Numbered from the stretch's first letter, positions 38,546 to 47,589 are shown. The stretch is DNA of 54,617 nt from Armatimonadota bacterium (GCA_031081715.1 JAVHMA010000024.1:1-54617); one strand, 5' to 3'. Made by a program: numbers and translations. The notes: a model not told the origin generated them from the sequence alone.

Positions 38546-39549
38546 TGGTCGCCATCGCCGTCCAGGGCGTCACCAAGCGGTTTTCCGGCAACGCCCACGC
38601 GGCGGTGGATGACTGCTCGCTCGATATCGGCGCGGGAGAGCTGACGGTCTTGCTCGGGCCCTCGGGCTCGGGCAAGACCACTCTCCTCAAGCTCATCAAC
38701 CGACTCTACGACCCGGATGCCGGCCGCATCCTGATCGACGGCGCCGACATCCGCGGTGCGCCCGCCTACCTGCTGCGCCGGCGCATCGGCTACGTCATTC
38801 AGCAGGTCGGGCTGTTCCCCCACCTGCGCGTCGAGCAGAACATCGCCACGGTGCCCCAGCTCCTGGGGTGGTCACGCCCGCGCATCGACGCCCGGATCGA
38901 CGAGCTGCTGGACCTGGTCGGCCTGCCTCGGGCCTACCGGCGGCGGTTCCCGCGCCAGCTCTCGGGTGGGGAGCAGCAGCGCGTGGGGCTGGCGCGGGCG
39001 CTGGCGGCCGACCCGGCGATCATGCTGATGGACGAGCCGTTCGGCGCCCTCGACGCGATCACGCGCGCCCGGCTCCAGGATGAACTGCGCGCCATCCATC
39101 GGCGGCTGCACAAGACCATCCTGTTCGTCACGCACGACGTGGATGAGGCGCTGCGTCTGGCCGACTGCGTGGTCGTCATGCGCGCGGGCCGCGTCGTCCA
39201 GCACGGGCCACCGATCGAGGTGCTGGCGCGGCCGCGCGACGACTTCGTGCGCCAGCTCCTGGCGGCCGACGATGTACTCCGGCTCCTGAGCCTGCTGCCG
39301 GCCGCGGGGACGGCGCGGCCAGCCCGCGCGACAGGTATGGGCGCGCCGCCCGACCAGGCGAGCGCGCCCGACCCGGGAGGCGAGCCCGCCGTGGGCCCCG
39401 GCGCTACGCTGCGTGACGCGCTCTCCGCGCTCCTGCGGCATCGGGTCGAGGCCGTTGCGGTGCTGGACGACGCCGGCCGGCCGGTCGGCCGGGTGGGGTT
39501 CGAGGAGATCCGGCGCGTCCTCCAGGACGGTCGGCGGCGCGACGCTTGA
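38545..39549 (+). CDS. OpuCA/OsmV-type ATPase with one CBS-like domain
   Basis: 334 aa. Walker A GPSGSGKTTLLKLINRL, signature QLSGGEQQRVGLARAL, Walker B IMLMDEPFGALDAITR, switch FVTHDVDEALRLADC. After an Ala/Pro-rich linker (265-288), the tail (289-330) resembles one CBS unit (LRDALSALLRHRVEAVAVLDDAGRPVG), half of the pair that senses ionic strength in OpuA. GTG 38545 shares a base with the previous stop (TAGTG). No SD is visible, so it probably depends on coupling. Confidence 0.9.
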   Translation: MVAIAVQGVTKRFSGNAHAAVDDCSLDIGAGELTVLLGPSGSGKTTLLKLINRLYDPDAGRILIDGADIRGAPAYLLRRRIGYVIQQVGLFPHLRVEQNIATVPQLLGWSRPRIDARIDELLDLVGLPRAYRRRFPRQLSGGEQQRVGLARALAADPAIMLMDEPFGALDAITRARLQDELRAIHRRLHKTILFVTHDVDEALRLADCVVVMRAGRVVQHGPPIEVLARPRDDFVRQLLAADDVLRLLSLLPAAGTARPARATGMGAPPDQASAPDPGGEPAVGPGATLRDALSALLRHRVEAVAVLDDAGRPVGRVGFEEIRRVLQDGRRRDA

Positions 39550-40181
39550 TGCGCTACCTGGTCGAGAACGCCGGCTACGTCGGGACGCTGCTCGCCCAGC
39601 ACCTCTGGCTCACCGCGGTCTCGCTGGCCATCGCCCTGGCGGTCGCGCTGCCGGTCGGCCTGCTGGCGGCCCGGCGGCCGCGCGTGCGCGGGGGGGTGCT
39701 CGGGGTGCTGGGGGTGATCTACACGATCCCGAGCCTGGCGCTCTTCGTGCTCCTCATCCCCTTCCTCGGGTTGGGCCTGCGGCCGGCCGTGCTGGCGCTG
39801 GTCGCCTACGCGCAGGTCATCCTGGTCCGCAACATCACCGTGGGCCTGCTCGGGGTGGACCCGGCGGCGGTGGAGGCCGCTCGCGGGATGGGCATGACCT
39901 CCTGGCAGCGCTTCGCGCGGGTGGAACTGCCGCTGGCGATGCCGGTCATCCTGGCGGGTGTGCGCATCGCGGTGCTGGCGATCATCGGCATCGGCACGAT
40001 CGCGGCGTTCATCAACGCGGGTGGCCTGGGCGTCCTGCTGTTCACCGGGGTCGCCCAGGGCCACGCCGACAAGATCATCGCCGGCGCCGCGGCGACCTCG
40101 GGCCTCGCGCTCGCCGCGAACGCCCTGCTGCGCCGCGTCGAGCTCGCCGCAACCGCGCTGGCGAGCGGCGAGGGGCGCTAG
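39549..40181 (+). CDS. OpuC/YehW-type osmolyte ABC permease
   Basis: 210 aa, paralogue of the first permease in the operon. VIYTIPSLALFVLLIPFLGLGL and the EAA loop AVEAARGMGMTSWQRFARVELPLAMPVI are shared between them. Its ATG overlaps the ATPase stop (TGATG). It completes a heterodimeric permease. The following 107 bp hold the next operon's leader, with AAGGGGGG as its ribosome site and no other clear element. Confidence 0.9.
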   Translation: MRYLVENAGYVGTLLAQHLWLTAVSLAIALAVALPVGLLAARRPRVRGGVLGVLGVIYTIPSLALFVLLIPFLGLGLRPAVLALVAYAQVILVRNITVGLLGVDPAAVEAARGMGMTSWQRFARVELPLAMPVILAGVRIAVLAIIGIGTIAAFINAGGLGVLLFTGVAQGHADKIIAGAAATSGLALAANALLRRVELAATALASGEGR

Positions 40182-40288
40182 GCGGCGGCCGCCCCGGCGC
40201 ACCTCAGAGGTTCGGCCAGCCGGCAGGAGCGCCGCCCGCCGCGCGCCAACTCGTCCTCAAGTCTGCCCGACGACAAGGGGGGTCTTCT

Positions 40289-41530
40289 ATGACGACGGGC
40301 GCACGCTTGCTCTGGGCGTTGCTGGCCGCGGTCGCGGTTGTCACCGTGGGAGTCGCGCCCGCCTCGCAGTCCGCGCCGGCGCCCCAACTCGGCCGCAACA
40401 TCAAGGTCGGCGTGGTGGACACCTACAGTGGGCCGCCCGCGGTCTTCGGCAACGACGCCCTCAACGGGTTCCGCCTCGCCGTCAACGAGATCAACCGCGA
40501 GGGCGTGCTCGGCGCCCGCATCGAGTTCGTGACCCGCGACGAGCGGTTCTCCCCGGAGATCGGGCTCAGCGTCGCCCGCGAGCTGGTGCTCCAGGAGCGC
40601 GTGGACGTCCTGGTGGGCACGATCAACAGCGCGACCGCGTTGGCGATCTCCGCGTTCGCGCGCGACCAGCGCCTGCCATTCATCGTGTGGATTTCGAAGA
40701 GCGAGGCGATCACCGGCGCGCGCGGCCACCGCTACGTCTTCTCCACCGGCGAGAACACCGCCATGGCCGGCAAGGCGCTGGCGGAGGCGATGGCGCGGCG
40801 CCCCTACAGCCGGTTCTGGCTCGCCGCCGAGGACTACGAGTACGGGCATGCGATCACGAACTCGTTCTGGCGGTTCATGAAGCGCATCAAGCCCGAGGTG
40901 ATCCTCCAGGGCCAGACGTGGTGGCGCACGGGCGAGCCCGACCTGGTGCCCTACCTGACCGCGATCGCCTCGGCCCGACCCGAGGCGGTCTTCTTCGGCA
41001 CGGGCGGCGCCGGCATGACCAACGTGCTGCGGGCGATGAAGACGACCGGGTTCTCCGACCGTATCCCCTCGATGATCCACACCGCCATCGACCACGCGGT
41101 GCTGCGGCCGCTGGGCGCGGGTGCGCCCGAGGGCGTCATGGGGACCATCGACTACCTGTTCTACCATCCCGACACGCCGGCGAACCGCGCGTTCGTGCAG
41201 GCGTTCCAGACCGCCTACGGCGGCCCGCCCGGGTTCCCCGCGTTTCACGCCTACAACACCGCGTACTTCATCGCGCAGGCCTACCGCAAGGCGGGTGCCC
41301 TCGACCGGGAGAAGTTCATCGACGCGCTGGAGGGGTTGCGCATCGACAGTCCGGTCGGCAGGATCGAGATGCGGGCGTGCGACCACCAGGTCGTCCTTCC
41401 GCTGTTCCTTGGCGTGACCCGCCGGTCGCCGCGGTTCCCCGACTTCCTGGTGGCGACGGACATCCAGACCATCCGCGGCGAGGACGTCATGCCGACCTGC
41501 GACGACATCCGGAGGGCCCGGGGCCAGTAA
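40289..41530 (+). CDS. Liv-type (branched-chain amino acid/amide) binding protein
   Basis: 413 aa. Signal peptide 1-29 or so (LLWALLAAVAVVTVGVAPASQSA), then a type I periplasmic fold: IKVGVVDTYSGPPAVFGNDALNGFRLAVNEIN, VLVGTINSATALAISAF, WLAAEDYEYGHAI. Ligands of this family include Leu/Ile/Val, amides, urea and aromatic acids. Two adjacent Cys-containing turns (RACDHQV, TCDDIRR) sit near the C-terminus and could form a disulfide. First gene of a complete five-gene importer. A 10-bp-stem hairpin lies between its stop and livH. Confidence 0.9.
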   Translation: MTTGARLLWALLAAVAVVTVGVAPASQSAPAPQLGRNIKVGVVDTYSGPPAVFGNDALNGFRLAVNEINREGVLGARIEFVTRDERFSPEIGLSVARELVLQERVDVLVGTINSATALAISAFARDQRLPFIVWISKSEAITGARGHRYVFSTGENTAMAGKALAEAMARRPYSRFWLAAEDYEYGHAITNSFWRFMKRIKPEVILQGQTWWRTGEPDLVPYLTAIASARPEAVFFGTGGAGMTNVLRAMKTTGFSDRIPSMIHTAIDHAVLRPLGAGAPEGVMGTIDYLFYHPDTPANRAFVQAFQTAYGGPPGFPAFHAYNTAYFIAQAYRKAGALDREKFIDALEGLRIDSPVGRIEMRACDHQVVLPLFLGVTRRSPRFPDFLVATDIQTIRGEDVMPTCDDIRRARGQ

Positions 41531-41556
41531 CGTCATGACCCCGGCACGGCGGCTAC

Positions 41557-41586
41557 GGTGGCCGGGTGTCCGCGCGCCCGGCCACC
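41557..41586 (+). other. Intercistronic hairpin after the Liv binding-protein gene
   Basis: GGTGGCCGGG (41557-41566), 10-base loop, CCCGGCCACC (41577-41586): perfect 10-bp stem beginning 26 bp after the stop and ending 23 bp before livH. Without T-tract. Same arrangement as in the two peptide importers of this window. Confidence 0.72.
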
Positions 41587-41609
41587 CGGGCTCCCGAGCT
41601 CCGTAGGTC

Positions 41610-42488
41610 GTGGATCTCTCCGCGCTCGCCAGCCAGCTCCTGGTCGGCTTGAGCCGCGCGATGATCCTGTTCATCGTCTCCGCGGGTCTCAGCTTCGTGC
41701 TCGGCGTGCTCCGGGTGCCGAACGTCTTCCACGGCTCGCTCTACATGATCGGCGCGTTCGTCGCGTTCACCATCGCGGCGTGGGCGGGCGAGCCCGCCCT
41801 CGGCCTGGCGCTTGCGATCGCGGCCGCGCCGCTCGTGGTCGCCCTCGTGGGGCTGGTCGTCGAGCGCACGCTGCTGTCCCACCTCTACCAGCGCGAGCAC
41901 CTGATGCTCATCCTGTTCACCTTCGGGGTCATGCTCATCCTCAACGATGTCGTCAAGCTCGTCTGGGGCGCCGACTACCGCTCGATCCTGCCGCCCGCCG
42001 CGCTCCAGGGCATGGCCTCGGCCTTCGGGCTCGCCCTGCCGCGCTACAACGCGCTGCTGCTCGGGGCCGGACCGGTGGTGGCCGTGGCGATGTGGCTGTT
42101 CACCCACCGCACCCGGGTCGGCACCATCGCTCGGGCCGCCGCGGTCGACCGCGAGATGGTCGGCGTGCTCGGCATCGACGTGAGCCGCGTCTTCGCGCTG
42201 GCGTTCGTGGTGGGGTGCTACCTGGCCGGGCTGGGCGGGGCGCTGGTGGCACCGACCACGAGCATCTCGCTCGGCATGGACCACACGATCATCATCGAGG
42301 CCTTCCTGATCGTAACGATCGGCGGGCTCGGGAACATCTGGGGCGCGCTGGTGGGCTCGTTGCTCTTTGGGGTCACGCAGTCGGTCGGGCTGCTCGTCTG
42401 GCCGCAGTTCGCCGTCGTCTTTCCCTACCTGGCGACGGTCATCGTCTTGCTCGCGCGCCCGACCGGGTTGCTGCGCTCGGTGTGGTGA
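41610..42488 (+). CDS. livH: LivH-type ABC permease
   Basis: 292 aa, eight helices. ILFIVSAGLSFVLGVLRVPNVFHGSLYMIGAFVA is the LivH opening (NxxHG). The GLGNIWGALVGSLLFGV region contains the interface loop. GTG 41610 follows the hairpin by 23 bp. Makes a heterodimer with LivM. Confidence 0.93.
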   Translation: MDLSALASQLLVGLSRAMILFIVSAGLSFVLGVLRVPNVFHGSLYMIGAFVAFTIAAWAGEPALGLALAIAAAPLVVALVGLVVERTLLSHLYQREHLMLILFTFGVMLILNDVVKLVWGADYRSILPPAALQGMASAFGLALPRYNALLLGAGPVVAVAMWLFTHRTRVGTIARAAAVDREMVGVLGIDVSRVFALAFVVGCYLAGLGGALVAPTTSISLGMDHTIIIEAFLIVTIGGLGNIWGALVGSLLFGVTQSVGLLVWPQFAVVFPYLATVIVLLARPTGLLRSVW

Positions 42489-43447
42489 CCGTGCCCGTCC
42501 GGCGTCCGGCGCGCGCGTCGGCGGGGGCCGCGGTCGCGCTCCTGGCGGCGCTCGCGCTCTTCCCCGTGGTCGGCCCGGCGTTCGCCGTCTACGTCCTGGC
42601 CCTGATCCTGGTGACCGGGCTGCTGGCACTGAGCCTGAACCTCGTGCTCGGCTACGGCGGGCTCTACCAGTTCCACCACGCGGTCTTCTACGGCGTGGGG
42701 GCCTACACGCTGGCCGTCGCGGTCACGCGCGGCGGGTGGCCCGCCTGGCTGGGCTTCCTCGCCGGCCCGCTGGCCGCGGCGCTCGCGGGGTTGCTCATCG
42801 GTTGGTTCTGCGTGCGGCTCACCCGGCTCTACTTCGGCATGCTCCAGATCTCGCTCGGCTCGCTGTTGTGGATCGTGGTGCTGCGCTGGTACCCGGTGAC
42901 CGGCGGGGACAACGGCATCCACGACATCCCCCTGCCGGCGGTCCTCCAGAGCGTCGTCGGCGCGTACTATTTGATCCTGGCCGTCGTGGCGCTGAGCGCC
43001 GGCGTCCTCTACCTGATCGTGCGGTCGCCATTCGGCATCACCCTGCAGGCGATTCGCGACAACGCCCAACGCTGCCAGACCGTGGGTGTGGACGTGCGTG
43101 CGCACCAGATCGGCGCGATCGTGATCGCGGCGTTCTTCGCCGGCACCGCCGGCGTGCTCTACGTCGCGCTCGAGCGGTCGGTCTTCCCCAACCTGCTCTT
43201 CTGGGTGCTCTCGCTGGAGATCTTCGTCATGTGTCTGCTGGGCGGGTGGTTCACCTTCGCCGGGCCGATGCTCGGGGCGGCGCTCATGGTGGCGCTGAGG
43301 ACCGTGATCGGCCGGTACACGGACCTCTGGACAATGTTCGTCGGGATCATCCTGATCCTGCTGATCTTCTTCATGCCCGAAGGCGTGGCGGGGACCGCGC
43401 TCGCGCGATTGCGGGCCCGAGGGGCAGGAGCGGGCGGCCGTGGCTGA
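42485..43447 (+). CDS. livM: LivM-type ABC permease
   Basis: 320 aa, about ten helices. LALSLNLVLGYGGLYQFHHAVFYGVGAYT is the LivM hallmark (with FHH in place of the common LGH), and AIRDNAQRCQTVGVDVRAHQIGA is its cytoplasmic loop. GTG 42485 overlaps the livH stop (GTGA). A later GTG at 42491 would also be possible. Confidence 0.92.
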   Translation: MTVPVRRPARASAGAAVALLAALALFPVVGPAFAVYVLALILVTGLLALSLNLVLGYGGLYQFHHAVFYGVGAYTLAVAVTRGGWPAWLGFLAGPLAAALAGLLIGWFCVRLTRLYFGMLQISLGSLLWIVVLRWYPVTGGDNGIHDIPLPAVLQSVVGAYYLILAVVALSAGVLYLIVRSPFGITLQAIRDNAQRCQTVGVDVRAHQIGAIVIAAFFAGTAGVLYVALERSVFPNLLFWVLSLEIFVMCLLGGWFTFAGPMLGAALMVALRTVIGRYTDLWTMFVGIILILLIFFMPEGVAGTALARLRARGAGAGGRG

Positions 43448-44189
43448 CCTGCTGCGCGTCGAGGGGCTCGGTAAGGCCTTCGATGGGTTCCGCGCCGTGG
43501 CGGACGCGGCGCTGGTCGTTCCCCAGGGCGCGATCGTCGCGGTCATCGGACCCAACGGCGCCGGCAAGACCACGCTGTTCAACTTGATCACCGGACTACT
43601 GCCCCCCGACCGCGGCCGGGTCGTCTTCGACGGGCACGAGATCACCGGACTGCCAGCGCACGAGATCTGCCGCCGGGGCGTGGGCCGGACGTTTCAGATC
43701 GCCAACATCTTCCCCAGGCTGACCGTCTTCGAGAACGTCCAGGTGGCGGTGCTCGCGCAGCGCCGCACGAGCGCGAACCTCTTCCGCCCGGCGGCCGGGC
43801 AGGCCGTGGAGGATACCGCGGCCATCCTGGAGCGGACCGGCCTTCTGGCCCGGGCGCAGGCGGTCGCGGGCACGCTCTCCCACGGCGACCAGCGCATCCT
43901 GGAGATCGCCATCGCGCTCGGCAGCCGGCCTCGCCTGCTGGTGCTCGACGAGCCGACCGCGGGCATGTCGCCCGAGGAAACCGCGGCGACGATGGCCCTG
44001 GTCGGGCGGCTGGCGCGCGAGGGGGGCCTCACCATCCTTTTCTGCGAGCACGACATGAGCGTGGTCTTCGCCGTCGCGCAGAGCATCATGGTCATGCGGG
44101 GCGGCCGGACGATCGCCCAGGGGCCGCCCGAGGCGGTCCGGCAGAACCGCGAGGTGCAGGAGGCCTACCTGGGGGACGCCGGTGCTTGA
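43440..44189 (+). CDS. livG: LivG-type ABC ATPase
   Basis: 249 aa. Walker A GPNGAGKTTLFNLI, GVGRTFQIANIFPRLTVFENV typical of LivG, signature TLSHGDQRILEIAIAL (SHG instead of SGG, usual for this family), Walker B LLVLDEPTAGMSPEE and switch FCEHDMSVVF. GTG start within the end of livM (8-bp overlap). Confidence 0.94.
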   Translation: MADLLRVEGLGKAFDGFRAVADAALVVPQGAIVAVIGPNGAGKTTLFNLITGLLPPDRGRVVFDGHEITGLPAHEICRRGVGRTFQIANIFPRLTVFENVQVAVLAQRRTSANLFRPAAGQAVEDTAAILERTGLLARAQAVAGTLSHGDQRILEIAIALGSRPRLLVLDEPTAGMSPEETAATMALVGRLAREGGLTILFCEHDMSVVFAVAQSIMVMRGGRTIAQGPPEAVRQNREVQEAYLGDAGA

Positions 44190-44880
44190 GGTGGAGGGGC
44201 TGCACGCGCGCTACGGTCAGAGCCACGTGCTCTTCGACGTGTCGCTGCGGGTGGAGCGGGGCGAGGTCGTCTGCCTGCTGGGCCGCAACGGCGCCGGCAA
44301 GAGCACCACGCTCAAGAGCATCATCGGCGTGGTGCCGCCGGCGGCGGGGCGCGTTCGCTTCAAGGGCGAGGACGTCACCGGCCGGGAGCCGTTCCTGCTC
44401 GCGCGCCTGGGCATCGGCTACGTGCCCGACGACCGGCGCATCTTCGCCGACCTGACGGTGGCAGAGAACCTGGATATTGCGGCCCGGCCGGCGGCCGGGG
44501 GCGAAGGCTGGACGCGCGAGCGGGTCTTCGGCCTCTTCCCGGTGCTGCGCGAGAAGCTCGGGCACAAGGGCGGCCACCTCAGCGGTGGCGAGCAGAAGAT
44601 GCTTGCGCTGGCCCGCGCGCTGGTCGGCAACCCGGAGCTGCTGCTGCTGGACGAGCCGCTCGAAGGGCTGGCGCCGCTGCTGGTGCGGGCGCTCGCCGGC
44701 CAGATCCTCCGGCTGAAAGCGGCGGGGTTGACTGTCCTGCTCGCGGAGCAGAACGTCGGCGCCGCCCTGGGCGTGGCGGACCGGGCCTACGTCATCGACG
44801 ACGGTCGCATCCGCTACCACGGGACGGTGGCGGATCTAAAGGCGAACGACGAGGTCCGGCGGCGGTACCTGCTGGTGTAG
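44182..44880 (+). CDS. livF: LivF-type ABC ATPase
   Basis: 232 aa. Walker A GRNGAGKSTTLKSI, GIGYVPDDRRIFADLTVAENL (LivF form), signature HLSGGEQKMLALARAL, Walker B LLLLDEPLEGLAP and switch LAEQNVGAAL. GTG 44182 overlaps the livG end by 8 bp. Closes the operon. I see no clear terminator in the following 60 bp. Confidence 0.94.
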   Translation: MLEVEGLHARYGQSHVLFDVSLRVERGEVVCLLGRNGAGKSTTLKSIIGVVPPAAGRVRFKGEDVTGREPFLLARLGIGYVPDDRRIFADLTVAENLDIAARPAAGGEGWTRERVFGLFPVLREKLGHKGGHLSGGEQKMLALARALVGNPELLLLDEPLEGLAPLLVRALAGQILRLKAAGLTVLLAEQNVGAALGVADRAYVIDDGRIRYHGTVADLKANDEVRRRYLLV

Positions 44881-44990
44881 GCATTCAGCGGAAGCCCGGT
44901 TGGGGACATGCGGAGCACACGTCGCCCTAACACCTCACATCCGCAACCCTGGAACATCACTGAGGCTTTCGTTGGCATAGAACTATCTCA

Positions 44991-45019
44991 TTGACATATA
45001 CTTCACCCCATAGCATATT
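44991..45019 (+). promoter_or_regulatory. Strong sigma-70-type promoter ahead of the antitoxin gene
   Basis: TTGACA (44991-44996), 17-bp spacer, CATATT (45014-45019). The predicted start near 45026 lies two or three bases before ATG 45029, so the mRNA has essentially no leader. The surrounding bases are AT-rich against a 70% GC background. Confidence 0.7.
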
Positions 45020-45028
45020 TCGCTTAGG

Positions 45029-45622
45029 ATGGGTTCTCGGTCTCGGAGAGCCACTTGGCTTGTTGAGAGGGGGACAGGCGTGCGCCGAGATGTGCGAGGG
45101 GCCGTACCTCGGCGCAAGATCAAGCCGCAAGGCTTCTGGCAGCGGGGAGGCAAGGGGTTCGAGGTCACCGCGCGCTATGTGCGTGGTGAGCTCACCGAGC
45201 AGGAGGCCGTGGTCGCCCTGCGGGAGGCCGTGCTCGCAGCCAGCGTTGAGCCTCGTGAGGACCAGATCAGCGATCACGCGCTGATGGCGGATCTCAGGTG
45301 GTACGCGCGGGCAGTGAGACGGGCCCTGGCACAGCCGTCGGCGTACACCGCCGCGCAGCAGCGTGAGGCTTCGCCGACCCCGAGTCGTGTTATCATCGGG
45401 GAGGGGGGGCGCATCGTTATTCCCGCGCCGTATCGTGACGCACTGGGGGTCCGCGAAGGAGACGAACTGCGCGTGCGTCTGGACGGGGGTGAACTCCGCC
45501 TCACGACCCCGCGGCATGCCCTCCGCCGCGCACAGCAGGCACTCCGGCGGCATGTCCCCGCGGACCGGTCGCTCGCCGACGAGCTGGTCGCCGAGCGTCG
45601 ACTCGAGGCCGAGCGTGAGTAG
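45029..45622 (+). CDS. AbrB/MazE-type antitoxin with a long N-terminal extension
   Basis: 197 aa. Residues 120-165 form an AbrB/SpoVT swapped-hairpin DNA-binding domain (GEGGRIVIPAPYRDALG, GDELRVRLDGGELRLTT), and 170-197 is an acidic/basic helical tail that would bind the VapC toxin. Ordinary antitoxins of this class are about 80-95 aa, so the first 115 residues are extra. They start with a basic segment (GVRRDVRG, PRRKIKPQ) and then a helical stretch (EVTARYVRGELTEQEAVVALREAV), which I do not recognise. The promoter two bases upstream supports the full-length start. An internal GTG at 45314 could also produce a 102-aa short form. Overlaps vapC by 8 bp. Confidence 0.72.
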   Translation: MGSRSRRATWLVERGTGVRRDVRGAVPRRKIKPQGFWQRGGKGFEVTARYVRGELTEQEAVVALREAVLAASVEPREDQISDHALMADLRWYARAVRRALAQPSAYTAAQQREASPTPSRVIIGEGGRIVIPAPYRDALGVREGDELRVRLDGGELRLTTPRHALRRAQQALRRHVPADRSLADELVAERRLEAERE

Positions 45623-45995
45623 CATCGTCCTGGATGCCTCCGCGCTGCTCGCCATCTTGAATCAGGAACCCCGCGCCCGGCGGTGGGAGCATGTGCTGCC
45701 GGACGCGGCCCTGAGCGCGGCCAATCTCTCGGAGGTCGTGACGAAGCTGGCCGAGGTCGGCATGAGCGAACCCGAGATCCGCGACGTCCTGGATGTCGGG
45801 ATGGCCGTGGTGCCGTTCGACGCCGCGCTCGCTCATGCCGCGGGCTTGCTCCGGCCAAGGACCCGTTCGCTGGGCCTCTCCCTGGGTGACCGTGCCTGCC
45901 TCGCGCTCGCCGTGCAGATGGGTCTTCCGGCCCTGACCACGGATCGCGCCTGGGATCAGCTTGGGCTCCCGGTCGACATCCGGATCATGGCGTGA
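45615..45995 (+). CDS. VapC-type PIN-domain toxin
   Basis: 126-aa predicted Mg-dependent ribonuclease. The acidic quartet is present: Asp7 (IVLDASALLA), Glu40 (LSEVVTKL), Asp92 (LGDRACLALA) and Asp110 (LTTDRAW). VapC toxins cut tRNA or rRNA, inhibiting translation, until neutralised by the antitoxin. GTG 45615 lies within the antitoxin gene end, giving a coupled pair. Confidence 0.9.
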   Translation: MSSIVLDASALLAILNQEPRARRWEHVLPDAALSAANLSEVVTKLAEVGMSEPEIRDVLDVGMAVVPFDAALAHAAGLLRPRTRSLGLSLGDRACLALAVQMGLPALTTDRAWDQLGLPVDIRIMA

Positions 45996-46014
45996 GTGCG
46001 GTCGCCGGGGGCGA

Positions 46015-46043
46015 TTGACGGCCGGCCCGCGGTCTGGTAGGCT
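46015..46043 (+). promoter_or_regulatory. Promoter of glnA
   Basis: TTGACG (46015-46020), 17-bp spacer, TAGGCT (46038-46043). Predicted start near 46050, giving a structured leader of about 90 nt. It is sigma-70-like; I see no sigma-54 GG/GC pair. Confidence 0.6.
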
Positions 46044-46073
46044 CTAACCAAGCGCAAAGCAGACAGGGCCACG

Positions 46074-46124
46074 GCGCCCCACACGGTGGGGCGCTTTGTC
46101 ATTTTCTGGCCCCGTCATTGGGGC
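46074..46124 (+). promoter_or_regulatory. Two-hairpin leader upstream of glnA
   Basis: Hairpin 1: GCGCCCCAC / ACG / GTGGGGCGC (46074-46094), followed by TTTGTCATTTT, which looks like an intrinsic terminator. Hairpin 2: GCCCC / GTCATT / GGGGC (46109-46124). Upstream CAAAGC (46055-46060) can pair with GCTTTG (46093-46098) and would compete with hairpin 1. This layout fits attenuation of glnA, or else a simple terminator of the toxin operon lying downstream of the glnA promoter. Confidence 0.5.
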
Positions 46125-46140
46125 AAGGGGGCGTTGACAG

Positions 46141-47589
46141 ATGGCGATCGTAGGCGACCGCGCCGAGACCGCGGTCAGTCCAGCCCGGGTCATCGAGATG
46201 GCGAAGAGCCACGGCGTGCAGATCGTGGACCTCCGGTTCACCGATCTGTTCGGCATGTGGCAGCACTTCTCGATCCCCGTCCGGGAGCTCACCGCAGATC
46301 TTTTCGAGGAGGGCATCGGGTTCGACGGCAGCAGCATCCGGGGCTTCCAGCACATCCACGAGAGCGACATGCTGCTGCTGGCCGACCCCGAGACCGCGGT
46401 GGTGGATCCTCTGTCGCGCATCCCGACGATGCTGCTGACCTGCGACGTTCACGATCCGGTCACCCGGACGCCGTACACCCGCGACCCGCGCTACGTCGCG
46501 AAGAAGGCCGAGGCATACCTGAAGGCCTCCGGCATCGCGACGGCGGCCTACTTCGGGCCCGAGGCCGAGTTCTTCGTCTTCGACGATGTGCGCTACGATC
46601 AGACCGCGAACCAGGCCTTCTACTACGTGGACAGCGGCGAGGGTGCTTGGAACACCGGCCGGGAGGAGAAGCCCAACCTGGGCTTCAAACCCCGGCACAA
46701 GGAAGGCTACTTCCCGGTCCCGCCGTCGGACAGCCTGCAGGACTTCCGCAGCGAGCTCGTGCTGAAGATGCAGGAAGCCGGCATCGAGGTCGAGGTGCAC
46801 CACCACGAGGTCGCCACCGCCGGGCAGTGCGAGATCGACATGCGCTACCGCGGCCTCACCCGTATGGCCGACCAGATGCAGCTCTACAAGTACCTGGTCA
46901 AGATGCTGGCGCGCGCGCACTTCAAGACCGCGACGTTCATGCCCAAGCCGCTCTTTGGCGACAACGGCTCCGGAATGCACACGCACCAGAGCCTGTGGAA
47001 GGACGGCAAGAACCTGTTCTACGACGGCGCGGGCTACGCGAACCTGAGCCAGCTCGCTCTCTGGTACATCGGCGGGCTGCTCAAGCACTCGCCGGCGCTG
47101 CTGGCGATCTGCGCGCCGACCACCAACTCCTACCGGCGGCTGGTGCCCGGCTACGAGGCGCCCGTGAACCTGGTCTACTCCAAGCGCAACCGCAGCGCCG
47201 CGGTCCGCATCCCGATGTACTCGTCGAATCCCAAGGCCGTCCGCATCGAGTACCGGCCGCCGGACCCGACCGCCAACCCCTACCTGGCCGAGGCGGCGAT
47301 GCTCATGGCCGGGCTGGACGGCATCAAGCACAAGATCGATCCCGGCGAGCCCATGGACGTGGACCTCTACGAGCTGCCGCCGGCGAAGGCCGCGCGGGTG
47401 AAGCAGGTGCCGGGCTCGCTCGACCTAGCGCTCGCCGCGCTGGAGAAGGACCACGCGTTCCTGCTGGAAGGCGGGGTCTTCACCGCCGACCTGATCGAGA
47501 CCTACATCGACACGAAGCGGAAGAAGGACGTGGACTACATCCGGCTGCGGCCGCACCCGTCGGAGTTCTACCTGTACTACGACGCGTAG
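46141..47589 (+). CDS. glnA: Glutamine synthetase type I
   Basis: Assimilates ammonia: Glu + NH3 + ATP to Gln. 482 aa with beta-Grasp and catalytic domains. Motifs: [23 protein letters not shown] (metal ligands), [30 protein letters not shown], and NRSAAVRIP. Near residue 400, VDLYELPP replaces the NLYDLPP adenylylation site of the I-beta class and keeps the Tyr; so regulation by a GlnE-type enzyme is possible. Preceded by AAGGGGG, nine bases before ATG 46141. Stands as a single gene between two toxin-antitoxin pairs and downstream of a Liv importer, with no glnB or glnE nearby. Confidence 0.97.
   Translation: MAIVGDRAETAVSPARVIEMAKSHGVQIVDLRFTDLFGMWQHFSIPVRELTADLFEEGIGFDGSSIRGFQHIHESDMLLLADPETAVVDPLSRIPTMLLTCDVHDPVTRTPYTRDPRYVAKKAEAYLKASGIATAAYFGPEAEFFVFDDVRYDQTANQAFYYVDSGEGAWNTGREEKPNLGFKPRHKEGYFPVPPSDSLQDFRSELVLKMQEAGIEVEVHHHEVATAGQCEIDMRYRGLTRMADQMQLYKYLVKMLARAHFKTATFMPKPLFGDNGSGMHTHQSLWKDGKNLFYDGAGYANLSQLALWYIGGLLKHSPALLAICAPTTNSYRRLVPGYEAPVNLVYSKRNRSAAVRIPMYSSNPKAVRIEYRPPDPTANPYLAEAAMLMAGLDGIKHKIDPGEPMDVDLYELPPAKAARVKQVPGSLDLALAALEKDHAFLLEGGVFTADLIETYIDTKRKKDVDYIRLRPHPSEFYLYYDA

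Noticed and set aside
45150-45170. GGTTCGAGG resembling a tRNA T-arm
   Set aside because: It lies inside the antitoxin coding frame and no acceptor stem, anticodon arm or CCA is found around it.
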